Shown piece by piece: positions 42,716 through 52,221 of a stretch of DNA of 64,000 nt. The position numbers were made by a program, and so were the translations under genes. The number at the start of each line of letters is the position of its first letter. Position 1 is the stretch's first letter. This DNA is from JAOXRU01 sp965247735 (GTDB lineage Bacteria; Bacteroidota; Bacteroidia; Flavobacteriales; Flavobacteriaceae). The stretch spans positions 4,588,001-4,652,000 of the forward strand of contig CBDFHN010000002.1 in NCBI GenBank assembly GCA_965247735.1, read 5' to 3'. The notes beneath the pieces were generated by a model. The model saw only the letters and a program-made list of their open reading frames with translations, was not told the origin of the DNA and did no database searches.

Positions 42716-44494
42716 TTAAAGATTGTGCTGATAAATTTTATCATATAATTCTTTATATTTTCCTTTAATAATTTTACGTTTCAACTTCATTGTAGGCGTA
42801 AGATGTCCACCTTCTGGAGTCCAAGTATCCGGAGTAAGTTCAAAACGTTTAACTTTTTCCCATTTGGCAAAACGTTCGTTAAAAATGGTTACTTCTTCTT
42901 GAAAACGTTCAATTACTTTTGGATTGTCTATTAGTTCTTGATTAGAATTCCCATGTTCTATCTGGTGTCTTTTTGCCCATTCTTGCAAAAATTCAAAATT
43001 AGGCTGAATAAACGCTGCTGGCATTTTTTCTCCTTCACCAATAACCATAATCTGTTCGATAAAGCGGGATTGTTTAAAATCGTTTTCTAAAATTTGTGGT
43101 GCTACGTATTTTCCTCCTGAAGTTTTAAACATTTCTTTTTTACGATCGGTAATCCGTAAAAAACCTTCCTCATCAATTTCACCAATATCTCCTGTATGGA
43201 AATAAGAATCGGTCATTACTTGAGCTGTTTTTTCAGGATCTTTATAATATCCCATCATTACATTTGGTCCTTTACAGAGAATTTCACCATCTTCGGCTAT
43301 TTTTACATCTACGCCTTTTATAGGTCTACCAACAGAACCAATTTTCCAACCTTTATTGTTTTGGTCATTTACAGCAATTACAGGGGATGTTTCGGAAAGT
43401 CCATAACCTTCCATTACAGGTATTCCTGCTGCACCAAAAACTCTACTTAATCTTGGTTGTAATGCAGCGCTACCAGATACCATTATTTTAAGATTTCCAC
43501 CTAGACCTTCCTGCCACTTGCTAAAGATTAACTTTCTAGCAAGATTTAGTTTTTTATGATACCACCATCCATTTTTTTGGTAGGGTTCAAATTCTAATCC
43601 AAGATCTATAGCCCAGAAAAATAGTGTTTTTTTAATTCCACTAAGAGCGGTACCTTTTGCATAGATCTTATCATATACTTTTTCTAACAATCTTGGTACG
43701 ACTGTCATTACCTCTGGTTTAATTTCTTTTAGATTATCACTTATCTTGTCTATACCTTCGGCAAAATGGGTACTGATACTAAAGTATTGATATAGATACA
43801 TAATCATCCGTTCAAAAATATGACAGATTGGTAAAAAACTTAATGAAGAATCTCCAATAGCTAAGGGTACGCGTAAGGCACTGGAGAGTACATTACTTAC
43901 AATGTTTTCATGAGAAAGCATTACTCCTTTTGGTCTTCCCGTAGTACCAGATGTATATATTATGGTAGCAAGATCTGTAGTTACTACAGCGTCTTTTCTT
44001 GCCTGTACTTCTTCTTGATTACTTGTGTCTTCGCCTAATTTTAAAATTTCTGACCAATTTGTTGCGCCTTCAATTTCGTCAAAACAATATACTGCTTTTA
44101 GTGTTTTTACCTTGTCTTTTATAGCATTTACTTTTGTTAAAACTTCATTACATGAAACAAAACAATAACTGCTTTCAGAATGGTTTAGAATGTATTCATA
44201 ATCGGTTTCTGCTATGGTTGGATAAATAGGCACATTTTGAGCACCAGTTTGTAAAATACCAATGTCCATAATATGCCATTCTGTTCTATTGGTAAGTGAT
44301 ATTACTGCTATTTTATCATTAGGTTGGATGCCAAGTTTTAATAAACCTCTACTTATTTGATTTGCTTTGTCTATATATTCTTGAGTAGAAGTAGCCACCC
44401 ATTCTCCATTGTATTTGGTAACTAATGCTTTTTCAAGTTTATGGTTTTCTAACTGATAATAAGGGAAATCAAATAGGCGTGTAACGTTTATCAT
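42716..44494 (-). CDS. Long-chain fatty acid--CoA ligase
   Basis: The 592-residue adenylating enzyme activates fatty acids to acyl-CoA, supplying the beta-oxidation operon downstream. The start at 44494 (MINVTRLFDFPYYQLENHKL) matches the usual flavobacterial N-terminus; an ATG 18 codons earlier adds a poor leader. Adenylation motifs are visible: the P-loop TIIYTSGTTGRPKGV near residue 175, GYGLSETSPV near 370, HTGDIGEIDEEGFLRITDRKKE near 435 and the catalytic lysine region near the C-terminus. It is separated from the operon by a terminator, so it is independently transcribed. Confidence 0.94.
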   Translation of the reverse strand: MINVTRLFDFPYYQLENHKLEKALVTKYNGEWVATSTQEYIDKANQISRGLLKLGIQPNDKIAVISLTNRTEWHIMDIGILQTGAQNVPIYPTIAETDYEYILNHSESSYCFVSCNEVLTKVNAIKDKVKTLKAVYCFDEIEGATNWSEILKLGEDTSNQEEVQARKDAVVTTDLATIIYTSGTTGRPKGVMLSHENIVSNVLSSALRVPLAIGDSSLSFLPICHIFERMIMYLYQYFSISTHFAEGIDKISDNLKEIKPEVMTVVPRLLEKVYDKIYAKGTALSGIKKTLFFWAIDLGLEFEPYQKNGWWYHKKLNLARKLIFSKWQEGLGGNLKIMVSGSAALQPRLSRVFGAAGIPVMEGYGLSETSPVIAVNDQNNKGWKIGSVGRPIKGVDVKIAEDGEILCKGPNVMMGYYKDPEKTAQVMTDSYFHTGDIGEIDEEGFLRITDRKKEMFKTSGGKYVAPQILENDFKQSRFIEQIMVIGEGEKMPAAFIQPNFEFLQEWAKRHQIEHGNSNQELIDNPKVIERFQEEVTIFNERFAKWEKVKRFELTPDTWTPEGGHLTPTMKLKRKIIKGKYKELYDKIYQHNL

Positions 44495-44700
44495 ATTGTA
44501 TTGTTTCGTCTTTTGTTTTTTGATACTTAACAAATATTTACTGGTCAATAATCATATGGTATTAGAAGAAGTGAGTTTAATACTTTTGATTATGATGTAA
44601 CTATTAATTCAATAATTATATATGCAAAATAGGGAAAATAGAAGGTTTAATCAATAATATTGACAAAAAACATGCAAATAAGTCAAAAAAAGACTGTTTG

Positions 44701-46029
44701 CTAAGAATTAGGAAAATTCATTACAAAATGCGTTTCGCCTTTTTCAGAGGTAAAATAGATACGTCCACCATGACTTTCAACAATGCTTTTTACCAAAGTT
44801 AATCCAATACCTGAGCCTTTTTTTCGGGTTGTAAAGTATGGAACAAAAATATTGGCTTTAATTTTTTTGGAGATGCCAATACCATTATCAATAAAAGTTA
44901 GTGTTAAGTTTTTTGAATTATTGCTAATTAGAATATTAATTTGAGGATTATCAATTTCTTTTAACGCAAAAATAGCATTGGTAATTAAGTTGATTATCAA
45001 TTGTTCTATTTGAGATTTATCGATGGCAATAAAATGAGGTACGCTATTATCGAAATTAGTTTTTATTTTGTGTTTTTCAAATTGTTGATCAAAAAGATTG
45101 AGTGTATTACTAATCAATAAGTTTATATCGGTTTGTTCTTTTTTTGGAAGCGGTAATTCTGCAAGCTTACGGTAGGTATTGACAAAAGAAGTAAGATGTT
45201 GTGACCTTTTTTTAATGATATCTAGTCCTTGTGACAATTCGTTTAAGGTTTCTTCGTCTACATCTTCTACTAATAATGTCCCTAAATTATCTGCTAAACT
45301 ACTAATTGGTGTAATAGTATTTATAATTTCATGAGACATTACATTCATTAACTTGTACCAAGATTCTTTTTCTTTTTTTGCAATGAGTTGTTGAATAGTT
45401 TCTAAGGAAATAACTAAATATTGGTAATTATGAGTATTGGTAATTGCAGTGGTAAGGAAAAAGGACTCTTCTTTTTGGTTAATGGTAATGCTAATTTCAT
45501 GTTTAACCCTTTGCCAATTTTCCATATCTAAAACTTCTAAAATTGGTGCTATTTTATGTTGAAGCAAATTCCAATTGTAAAATTTTGGAATATCAATAAA
45601 ATTTACAAACGCCGTATTTAGCTGATTTACTGTAATAGTATTGCTGGTGTCCTTTTTTAAAATTAATATACCTGTTGCTAAGCTTTCTATAATGTTGGTG
45701 AATATTAATTGTTCTGAACTTTGTTGCAGCATTTGATTTTTATGCTTATCAATTAGCAAAGCAGTTTTTTTATATAAAGAGTTTTCTTGTTTTTCTTTAG
45801 CTATTGATATGGTGTAGTCATCATATAATAAACAATCAATTGATTTTTCTACATCTTGAAATATCTTTTTTAGATAATCAATTAAAAGAAAAAACTGGAA
45901 TATTAGAATTAATAAGAAACCGAGAATGTTAATGGTATATGAAGAACGGTATGCTATATAAATAAGAATACCATTAACTACTAGTAAAACTACTCTTATA
46001 ATGATTTGAATATAGGTTGCTTTATGCAT
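44701..46029 (-). CDS. NtrY-like membrane sensor histidine kinase
   Basis: The 442-residue kinase has two membrane helices in the first 60 residues (IIIRVVLLVVNGILIYIAY, NILGFLLILIFQFFLL). A PAS-like region (110-210) follows, then the HisKA motif NVMSHEIINTITPISSLADN with the phospho-accepting His near 233 and a HATPase domain (ITNAIFALKE, DNGIGISKKIKANIFVPYF, KGSGIGLTLVKSI). Its ATG shares one base with the stop of the upstream NtrC-type regulator (46029), so the two are an operon. Both diverge from a MacAB-like efflux operon, which they probably control in response to envelope stress or drugs. Confidence 0.92.
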   Translation of the reverse strand: MHKATYIQIIIRVVLLVVNGILIYIAYRSSYTINILGFLLILIFQFFLLIDYLKKIFQDVEKSIDCLLYDDYTISIAKEKQENSLYKKTALLIDKHKNQMLQQSSEQLIFTNIIESLATGILILKKDTSNTITVNQLNTAFVNFIDIPKFYNWNLLQHKIAPILEVLDMENWQRVKHEISITINQKEESFFLTTAITNTHNYQYLVISLETIQQLIAKKEKESWYKLMNVMSHEIINTITPISSLADNLGTLLVEDVDEETLNELSQGLDIIKKRSQHLTSFVNTYRKLAELPLPKKEQTDINLLISNTLNLFDQQFEKHKIKTNFDNSVPHFIAIDKSQIEQLIINLITNAIFALKEIDNPQINILISNNSKNLTLTFIDNGIGISKKIKANIFVPYFTTRKKGSGIGLTLVKSIVESHGGRIYFTSEKGETHFVMNFPNS

Positions 46030-47396
46030 TACAATTGATGTTTTTCCATTCTTCTATACAATGCAGCTCTAGTAAGTCCCAAAGCTTTTGAGGCTTTAGA
46101 GATATTACCATGGTATTTTTCTAATGCTTCTTCAATAAGTGTTTTTTCTGCTTGTTCTAAGTTAAGGTTTATAGATGAATTGGTGTTCTTTGGTTGGGAA
46201 AAATGCAAATCGGATACTTCAAGTTGTTCATGGTCGGAAATAATTATAGCACGTTCTATAATGTGTTCCATTTCACGGATGTTACCAGGCCAATGGTATT
46301 CTTTTAATGCCTGCATGGCAGTATCAGCAATAGTATTAATATGTTTTCTGTACTTGTTATTCAATTTTTGTAAAAAGTATTTTGCAAGCTCAGGAATATC
46401 TTCTGTACGTTCTCTAAGGGCTGGTAAAAAAAGTTCAATGGTATTAATTCTGTACAATAAATCTTGTCTAAATGTCTGTTCTGTAACCATATTATGAATA
46501 GGTGCATTGGTTGCACATATGATTCTAACATCAATTGTACGTTCCATAGATTCTCCTAAACGGGTAACTTTTCTGTTTTGAATAACAGTTAATAATTTTG
46601 ATTGTAGGTGTAGGGGAAGGTTGCCTATTTCATCCAAGAATATGGTTCCGCCATTGGCTAGTTCAAATCTTCCTAAGGTATCTTTATATGCATCAGTAAA
46701 AGCTCCTTTTGCATATCCAAATAACTCACTTTCAAACAAGTTTTCATTTAAAGCTCCTAAATCAACATGAATAAAAGGAGCATTTTTTCTGAGGGACTGT
46801 GAGTGAATTTCTTTAGCAAATACAAATTTTCCTGTTCCGTTTTCTCCTAAAATTAAAATATTAGCATCTGTAGGAGCTACTTTTTGTACAAGAGTAATTG
46901 TCTTTGTGATGATGGCAGAATTGCCAAGAACTAATGATGTTTGTGTTTTATAGTCGCGTTGCAATTGCTCATTAACATTCTCTAATTGTACATTTTTACG
47001 TTTGGATCGTGCCAATTCTACACCAGCATTTACAATACTATATAGCTTTTCGGAATTCCAAGGTTTTAAAATAAAATCTGTAGCACCTTGCTTTATAGCA
47101 TCAACTGCTAAATCTACACTACCAAAGGCTGTCATTAATATTACTGCCGTTTCTGGACTTAGTTCTTTTATTTGCTTTAGCCAGTACAAACCTTCTTTTC
47201 CATCTTCAAACCCCACATTATAATTCATATCTAATACAACTACATCCACAGTTTTTTCTGTTAATGTTGCTACAATTTTTTTGGGATTGGAAATGGTAAT
47301 AATTTCCTGAAAATGTTTTTTTAAATTCAGTTTAGCTGAAAATAAAATATCCTGATCGTCATCTACTAATAAAATGGTGGCCTCCTTTTTACGCAT
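46029..47396 (-). CDS. NtrC-type response regulator
   Basis: The protein has 455 residues from the ATG at 47396; a start five codons earlier is also possible. An N-terminal receiver domain has the acid pair LLVDDDQD and the phospho-acceptor Asp56 in VVVLDMNYN. The AAA+ domain shows Walker A GENGTGKF, the loop KGAFTDAYKD, Walker B GGTIFLDEIGNLP and the sensor region ENRKVTRLGE-like VIQNRKVTRLGE. A Fis-type helix-turn-helix ends the protein (SKASKALGLTRAALYRRME). The sigma-54 contact loop reads GAFTDA rather than GAFTGA. It is expected to activate the divergent efflux operon with RNA polymerase-sigma-54. Confidence 0.93.
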   Translation of the reverse strand: MRKKEATILLVDDDQDILFSAKLNLKKHFQEIITISNPKKIVATLTEKTVDVVVLDMNYNVGFEDGKEGLYWLKQIKELSPETAVILMTAFGSVDLAVDAIKQGATDFILKPWNSEKLYSIVNAGVELARSKRKNVQLENVNEQLQRDYKTQTSLVLGNSAIITKTITLVQKVAPTDANILILGENGTGKFVFAKEIHSQSLRKNAPFIHVDLGALNENLFESELFGYAKGAFTDAYKDTLGRFELANGGTIFLDEIGNLPLHLQSKLLTVIQNRKVTRLGESMERTIDVRIICATNAPIHNMVTEQTFRQDLLYRINTIELFLPALRERTEDIPELAKYFLQKLNNKYRKHINTIADTAMQALKEYHWPGNIREMEHIIERAIIISDHEQLEVSDLHFSQPKNTNSSINLNLEQAEKTLIEEALEKYHGNISKASKALGLTRAALYRRMEKHQL

Positions 47397-47604
47397 AGTA
47401 CATAGATACATAGATGTTTGATAATGAACAAGTATATGTCCGATAATGAACAGTGCAAAAAACGAAAAACAATTTAATTCGCTGATTATTAACTAGTTAG
47501 TATAATGTTTTTTTATGGCATAGTTGTCGTTTACTAGATAAAGAGTAAAAACATAAAGAGCAAGCAGGCAATTAAAAAATATTGTTAAGATTATAGAAAA
47601 GAAG

Positions 47605-48849
47605 ATGGATAAGCAAATAAAAAGAAAAGATAAAACATTAAGAAAAACACTACTATGGAGCATACCAGCTATAATTATAGTTATAGTAATGGTTATAAAT
47701 ATGACTCGTAAGAAACAAGTAAATGTAAAAAAGGAAAGACTAGCTATTAAAGAAGTAACCCAAGGTGATTTTGAAGATGTTGTATTGTTTAACAGTACAA
47801 TAGCCTCCAAAACATCAATTCTTATTAATATAATAGAAGGAGGAGCCATTTCAGAAATTTTCGTAGAAAGTGGAGAAATGGTAAAAGAAGGGCAGCAGTT
47901 ATTAAGAATTTATAATCCTAATGCAGAATTAAGCTATTTAACTCAAGAAACAGCAATGATTGAGCAGATTAATAATCTTAGAAATATTAGAGTTTCTATA
48001 AAAAACCAGCAGTTAAATTTAAACGAACAATTATTAAGTATAGATAATTCATATCAAAACGCTAAAAGAAAATTTAATACAGATTCTACATTGTATCAAA
48101 GAGATGTTATTGCTAGAAACGATTACGAAACGTCTGCCCAAGAGTTTAAGTTCCAAAAAGAACGTAATACTGTAATAAAAACTAGTGCTGCTAATGAAAA
48201 AACGGATAGAAAAGTGCAGCTATCTCGTATCAATACTTCTATTCACAATATGATGAAGAGTTTAGAATTGCTTCGTAAAAACAAAGAAAACTTTATAGTA
48301 AAGGCTCCAAAAGATGGATTGTTAACAGGGTTTAATCCTGTTTTAGGAGAAAATTACAATCGTGGCCAGAGCGTTGGAAAAATAAATGTTTTAGATGGGT
48401 TTAAGCTAGAAGCAAAAGTAGATGAATTTTATATTTCTAAATTACAAGAAGAAATTAGTGGTAATGTTAATATAGGAGATCATAGTTATGACATTGTATT
48501 GACAAAAATTTTCCCAGAAGTTAATAGCGGACAGTTTGAAGTGGTGCTAAATTTTAAAAACGATTCTTTGCAAAAGGATATAAAAAGAGGGATGACAGTA
48601 AAAACTAAGGTTTTTCTATCAGGAAATAGTGAAGCCTTAGTAGTGCCAAAAGGATTGTTCTATCAAAGTACCAATGGGAAATGGGTATTCGTATTAGATT
48701 CAGCAAAAAAAGCTGTAAAACGAACGATAAAAATAGGAAGAGAAAACCCTTTTTATTACGAAATTTTAGATGGCTTGAAGGCAGGAGATCAAATTATAAC
48801 GTCAAGTTATGATGATTTTAAAGAAGTTGAAGAGATTAATATAGAGTAA
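47605..48849 (+). CDS. MacA/HlyD-type periplasmic adaptor
   Basis: The 414-residue protein has an N-terminal membrane helix (TLLWSIPAIIIVIVMVINM), then the lipoyl-like half-motifs (GGAISEIFVESGEMVKEGQQLLRI and later IVKAPKDGLLTGFN), a central coiled hairpin at about 110-220, and a beta-barrel and membrane-proximal domain (KVFLSGNSEALVVPKGLFYQ). It links inner-membrane ABC permeases to an outer-membrane channel. It is followed, after a dispersed repeat in a 214-bp gap, by an ABC ATPase and two permeases. No TolC-type gene is in the window, so the outer-membrane partner must be encoded elsewhere. Confidence 0.92.
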   Translation: MDKQIKRKDKTLRKTLLWSIPAIIIVIVMVINMTRKKQVNVKKERLAIKEVTQGDFEDVVLFNSTIASKTSILINIIEGGAISEIFVESGEMVKEGQQLLRIYNPNAELSYLTQETAMIEQINNLRNIRVSIKNQQLNLNEQLLSIDNSYQNAKRKFNTDSTLYQRDVIARNDYETSAQEFKFQKERNTVIKTSAANEKTDRKVQLSRINTSIHNMMKSLELLRKNKENFIVKAPKDGLLTGFNPVLGENYNRGQSVGKINVLDGFKLEAKVDEFYISKLQEEISGNVNIGDHSYDIVLTKIFPEVNSGQFEVVLNFKNDSLQKDIKRGMTVKTKVFLSGNSEALVVPKGLFYQSTNGKWVFVLDSAKKAVKRTIKIGRENPFYYEILDGLKAGDQIITSSYDDFKEVEEINIE

Positions 48850-48902
48850 AATGCTTGGAGTTATAATATATCTAATTGCAAAAATTATAGAAATATTAAT
48901 TT

Positions 48903-49003
48903 AATACCACCAGTTGGTTTAATTTCCCGATGCTTGCATCGAAATGATTAAAGTGTTATCCCTTTTTCAAGCCTCCTGGGTTTACCTCAAGGTTATTTAC
49001 TAA
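48903..49003 (+). repeat. Dispersed hairpin repeat, family 2, copy 3
   Basis: This copy has ACCA/TGGT (48906-48918) with a T-rich tail, GATGC/GCATC (48929-48940) and CCT..GG/CC..AGG (48972-48992). It lies inside the efflux operon between adaptor and ATPase genes, where the first hairpin could reduce readthrough or protect the upstream mRNA end. Confidence 0.65.
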
Positions 49004-49063
49004 TGATATTCAAATTCGTGAAAACAATAAAAAAGTATTAAGAAATTTAAAAAAAATATAAAG

Positions 49064-49765
49064 ATGATAGTAATTAAAGATTTAGTAAAAGTTTATAGAA
49101 CAGAAGAAGTAGAAACCACAGCAATTAGTGAGTTAAACCTAACAGTTAAAGAGGGCGAATTTGTATCTATTATGGGAACTTCTGGTTGTGGAAAATCTAC
49201 TTTACTTAATATTATTGGTCTTTTAGACAGTCCTAACAATGGTAGTTATTTGTTTGATGAATTAGAAGTTGCTGGATATAACGAAAAGCAACGTGCAGGA
49301 ATACGTAAAGCAAATATTGGTTTTGTTTTTCAAAATTTTAACCTGATAGATGAACTTTCGGTTTATGAAAATGTAGAGCTTCCTTTAATTTATAATGGAG
49401 TAAAATCTGGAGAACGAAAAAAACGTGTTAATCAAATTTTAGAACGTATTGGAATACAGCATAGAGCTAAGCACTTTCCACTACAGCTTTCTGGTGGACA
49501 ACAGCAAAGAGTTGCAGTTGCTAGAGCATTGGTTACCAATCCAAAATTGGTGCTCGCCGATGAACCTACCGGAAATTTGGACAGTAAAAATGGAAATGAA
49601 GTTATGGAATTGCTAACCGAACTGCACCAACAAGGAACAACAATAATAATGGTAACACACTCGTCTTATGATGCCCAATTTTCTAGTAGAATTGTAACCA
49701 TGAAAGATGGAGTAATCGTATCAGAAAAAGAAAATGTTAGGCAGGTAGAAGTATTAGTAAAATAA
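49064..49765 (+). CDS. ABC transporter ATP-binding protein (MacB/LolD-like)
   Basis: The 233-residue ATPase has Walker A GTSGCGKST at residues 38-46, Q-loop FVFQNFNL, signature LSGGQQQRVAVARAL, Walker B LVLADEPTG and a switch histidine in MVTHS. It is of the MacB/LolD/FtsE type that pairs with FtsX-like permeases. Two such permeases follow directly (42 bp gap). It energises the conformational change that drives periplasmic export or lipoprotein extraction through the adaptor. The context favours MacAB-like efflux. Confidence 0.94.
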   Translation: MIVIKDLVKVYRTEEVETTAISELNLTVKEGEFVSIMGTSGCGKSTLLNIIGLLDSPNNGSYLFDELEVAGYNEKQRAGIRKANIGFVFQNFNLIDELSVYENVELPLIYNGVKSGERKKRVNQILERIGIQHRAKHFPLQLSGGQQQRVAVARALVTNPKLVLADEPTGNLDSKNGNEVMELLTELHQQGTTIIMVTHSSYDAQFSSRIVTMKDGVIVSEKENVRQVEVLVK

Positions 49766-49806
49766 TAAGCATTCATCAATCAAAAAAGAATCAAAATAAA
49801 AGCATC

Positions 49807-52221
49807 ATGATTAAAATATGGTTTAAAATATTTTTTCGGAATAGTAAAAAGAATTGGCTGAATGTATTGGTTAATATTTCTGGATTAACCTTAGGACTAG
49901 CTGGATTATTAATAGTACTGTTGTATTTTCAAGAAGAAGAAAGTTACAATCAATGGAACCCTAATAAAGATACAATCTATAGGGTTGATAATAAATCGAG
50001 AAACAATGGAGTATATCACGTAGCAACTTCAGGAGAGGCTTATTTTTTTAATAGCGATATCCCAGAAGTAGAGCAATCTATTTTAATAGGGTCTCATTTC
50101 AGAAGCAGGATGCTGTCTTTAGGCGATAAAAAAGTTTTTACAAAAAAAGTTATTTTTACAGAACCTGCTTTTTTTGATTTTTTTCCGTTTACAATAATAG
50201 AAGGTTCAGCAACAAGATTTGCAGAAAGTAGGAATCAGATTGCATTGTCAAAGGCTTTATCAGAAAAAATATTTGGAGCTAGAAATGGAGTAGGTAAGTT
50301 ATTAAAAATAGGAGAATTAGATTATGTGGTTGCTTGTGTGTATACCATTCCAGGTAATTCTCATTACACTCCAGAGCTTTTATTACAAAATAGCAAGCCA
50401 TTTGATATTGCTTGGGGAAACTATAATAACGAGTTGTTTTGTAAACTAAGTGAAGGTGCAGATATTACTGCCGTAAAACAAAAAATGGATGCTATCCTAA
50501 TAGAAAAGGTAGTAAAACCATGGGCAAAACAAGCGGGAAGAACTTTAGAAGAATTAGAAGAGAAATATGGTTTTACAGAAGTTTTACTAGAACCATTAAG
50601 CGCTATATACCTACATAATCAAGCAGATGGTTCAGGAGCAAGTGGCGAAGGTAATTACAGTTTGCTATTGGTATTACTTGGTTTATCAATTTTGCTAATT
50701 GTTATATCTTGTGTCAATTTTATTAATTTATCTACAGCTTCGGCAAGCCAAAGGGCAAAAGAAGTAGGGGTTAAAAAAACATTAGGGCTCTCAAAAAATG
50801 TATTAGTTTTTCAATATGTTTTAGAAGTTGTCATACAAGGTATTATAGCCTTAGTGTTTGCATTGATACTTGTAGAGTTAATCTTGCCATATTTTAATGA
50901 GTTTATTGGAAAAGAGTTGACAATTTTAAGCTTTTCTAGCCTTTATAAAGTTATTCTAGTAGCTTTAATTACATCACTATTTATAGGAAGTATTCCAGCA
51001 TTATATTTATCAAACTTTAAAACCATAGAAGTTTTAAAAGGAAATTTTTCTAGAAGCAAAAAAGGAATCATAATACGTAATGTTATGTTAGCATTTCAGT
51101 TTTTAATTTCTGGATTCTTTTTTATTGGAGTATTAATCATATATGCTCAGATGAATTTTATGATCAATAAAGATTTGGGATTCACCAAAGAACAAATCAT
51201 AGTTGTTGATGTATATAGAATGAATGATAAATATAAAAAATATCAACTAGTAAAAGAAGCTTTATCAGCACGTGAACATATTACAGATGTATCTTTAAGC
51301 ATGTTTGTGCCTGGCGAAGGTAACGTAAATGGTACCAGTCTTAGAAATAAAGAATATACCTTTAGTTCAGGATCTAATGTGGTCGATTTTAATTATTTAG
51401 ATTTTGCTGATATAAAAATTCTAAAAGGAAGAAGTTTGTCTGAAAAGTATGCTTCTGATACAATTAATAGTATTGTTGTAAATGAAACTGCCGCAAAAAG
51501 ATTAGGGATTTATGATAATCCAATAGGTCAGAAAACAACTATAGGTTGGATGGAAGATGATGATAAACGACAATTAGAAATTGTTGGAATGATTAAAGAT
51601 TATCATATTGATGGGTTTGATGTAGCTATAGATCCATTGTTTCTAATTCATTGGAATACATTTCCTTTTTCAAAAGAATGGATACACGCCATTCAGTTCA
51701 AAATTGAGCCTGCAGAAATGTCCCAAACCATTGCTAACATAGAAAAGTTTTGGAAAGAAAATGTTGATGATGAATATCCGTTTTCTTATGAGTTTTTAGA
51801 TCAGAAATTTGCAAAAACCTACGCTAAATATGAAAAGCAACAGTCCATGTTTCTGGTTCTTTCTATCATCGTAATTATAATATCATTACTTGGTTTATTT
51901 GCTTTAGCTACACTTACCATTCAACAACGGTTAAAAGAAGTAGCCATTAGAAAAACATTGGGTGCATCAGTTGGAGAAATCATGAAACAGTTAATAAAAA
52001 GCTTTTTTAAGATCGTTTTATTGGCTTCGGTGGTATTAATACCTGTAGCTTATTATATGATGCAACAGTGGTTAGAAAATTTTGTTTACAGCATAGAAAT
52101 GCCAATATGGCCGTACATAGTTACACCAATAGTATTGTTGTTACTAGTTTTTGCAGTAGTTGGTGTTAAAGCATATTCAGCAACAAAAATTGATTTAATA
52201 AAATATTTGAAATTTGAGTAA
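49807..52221 (+). CDS. FtsX/MacB-type ABC permease 1
   Basis: The 804-residue permease starts with one membrane helix (about 20-40), a MacB-type periplasmic domain (45-280), then four helices between about 285 and 445 with an FtsX domain (STASASQRAKEVGVKKTLGL), a second periplasmic domain (450-670) and three C-terminal helices with a repeat of the FtsX motif (LTIQQRLKEVAIRKTLGA). It is a tandem double-FtsX form typical of Bacteroidota. Its stop TAA overlaps the start of the next permease by one base, so the two are coupled and probably form a heterodimer with the ATPase. Confidence 0.92.
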   Translation: MIKIWFKIFFRNSKKNWLNVLVNISGLTLGLAGLLIVLLYFQEEESYNQWNPNKDTIYRVDNKSRNNGVYHVATSGEAYFFNSDIPEVEQSILIGSHFRSRMLSLGDKKVFTKKVIFTEPAFFDFFPFTIIEGSATRFAESRNQIALSKALSEKIFGARNGVGKLLKIGELDYVVACVYTIPGNSHYTPELLLQNSKPFDIAWGNYNNELFCKLSEGADITAVKQKMDAILIEKVVKPWAKQAGRTLEELEEKYGFTEVLLEPLSAIYLHNQADGSGASGEGNYSLLLVLLGLSILLIVISCVNFINLSTASASQRAKEVGVKKTLGLSKNVLVFQYVLEVVIQGIIALVFALILVELILPYFNEFIGKELTILSFSSLYKVILVALITSLFIGSIPALYLSNFKTIEVLKGNFSRSKKGIIIRNVMLAFQFLISGFFFIGVLIIYAQMNFMINKDLGFTKEQIIVVDVYRMNDKYKKYQLVKEALSAREHITDVSLSMFVPGEGNVNGTSLRNKEYTFSSGSNVVDFNYLDFADIKILKGRSLSEKYASDTINSIVVNETAAKRLGIYDNPIGQKTTIGWMEDDDKRQLEIVGMIKDYHIDGFDVAIDPLFLIHWNTFPFSKEWIHAIQFKIEPAEMSQTIANIEKFWKENVDDEYPFSYEFLDQKFAKTYAKYEKQQSMFLVLSIIVIIISLLGLFALATLTIQQRLKEVAIRKTLGASVGEIMKQLIKSFFKIVLLASVVLIPVAYYMMQQWLENFVYSIEMPIWPYIVTPIVLLLLVFAVVGVKAYSATKIDLIKYLKFE

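Noticed and set aside
47511..47535. Possible sigma-54 promoter (TGGCAT..) before the efflux adaptor gene
   Set aside because: GG is followed after 10 bases by GT, not the required GC, so the match is too weak to call.
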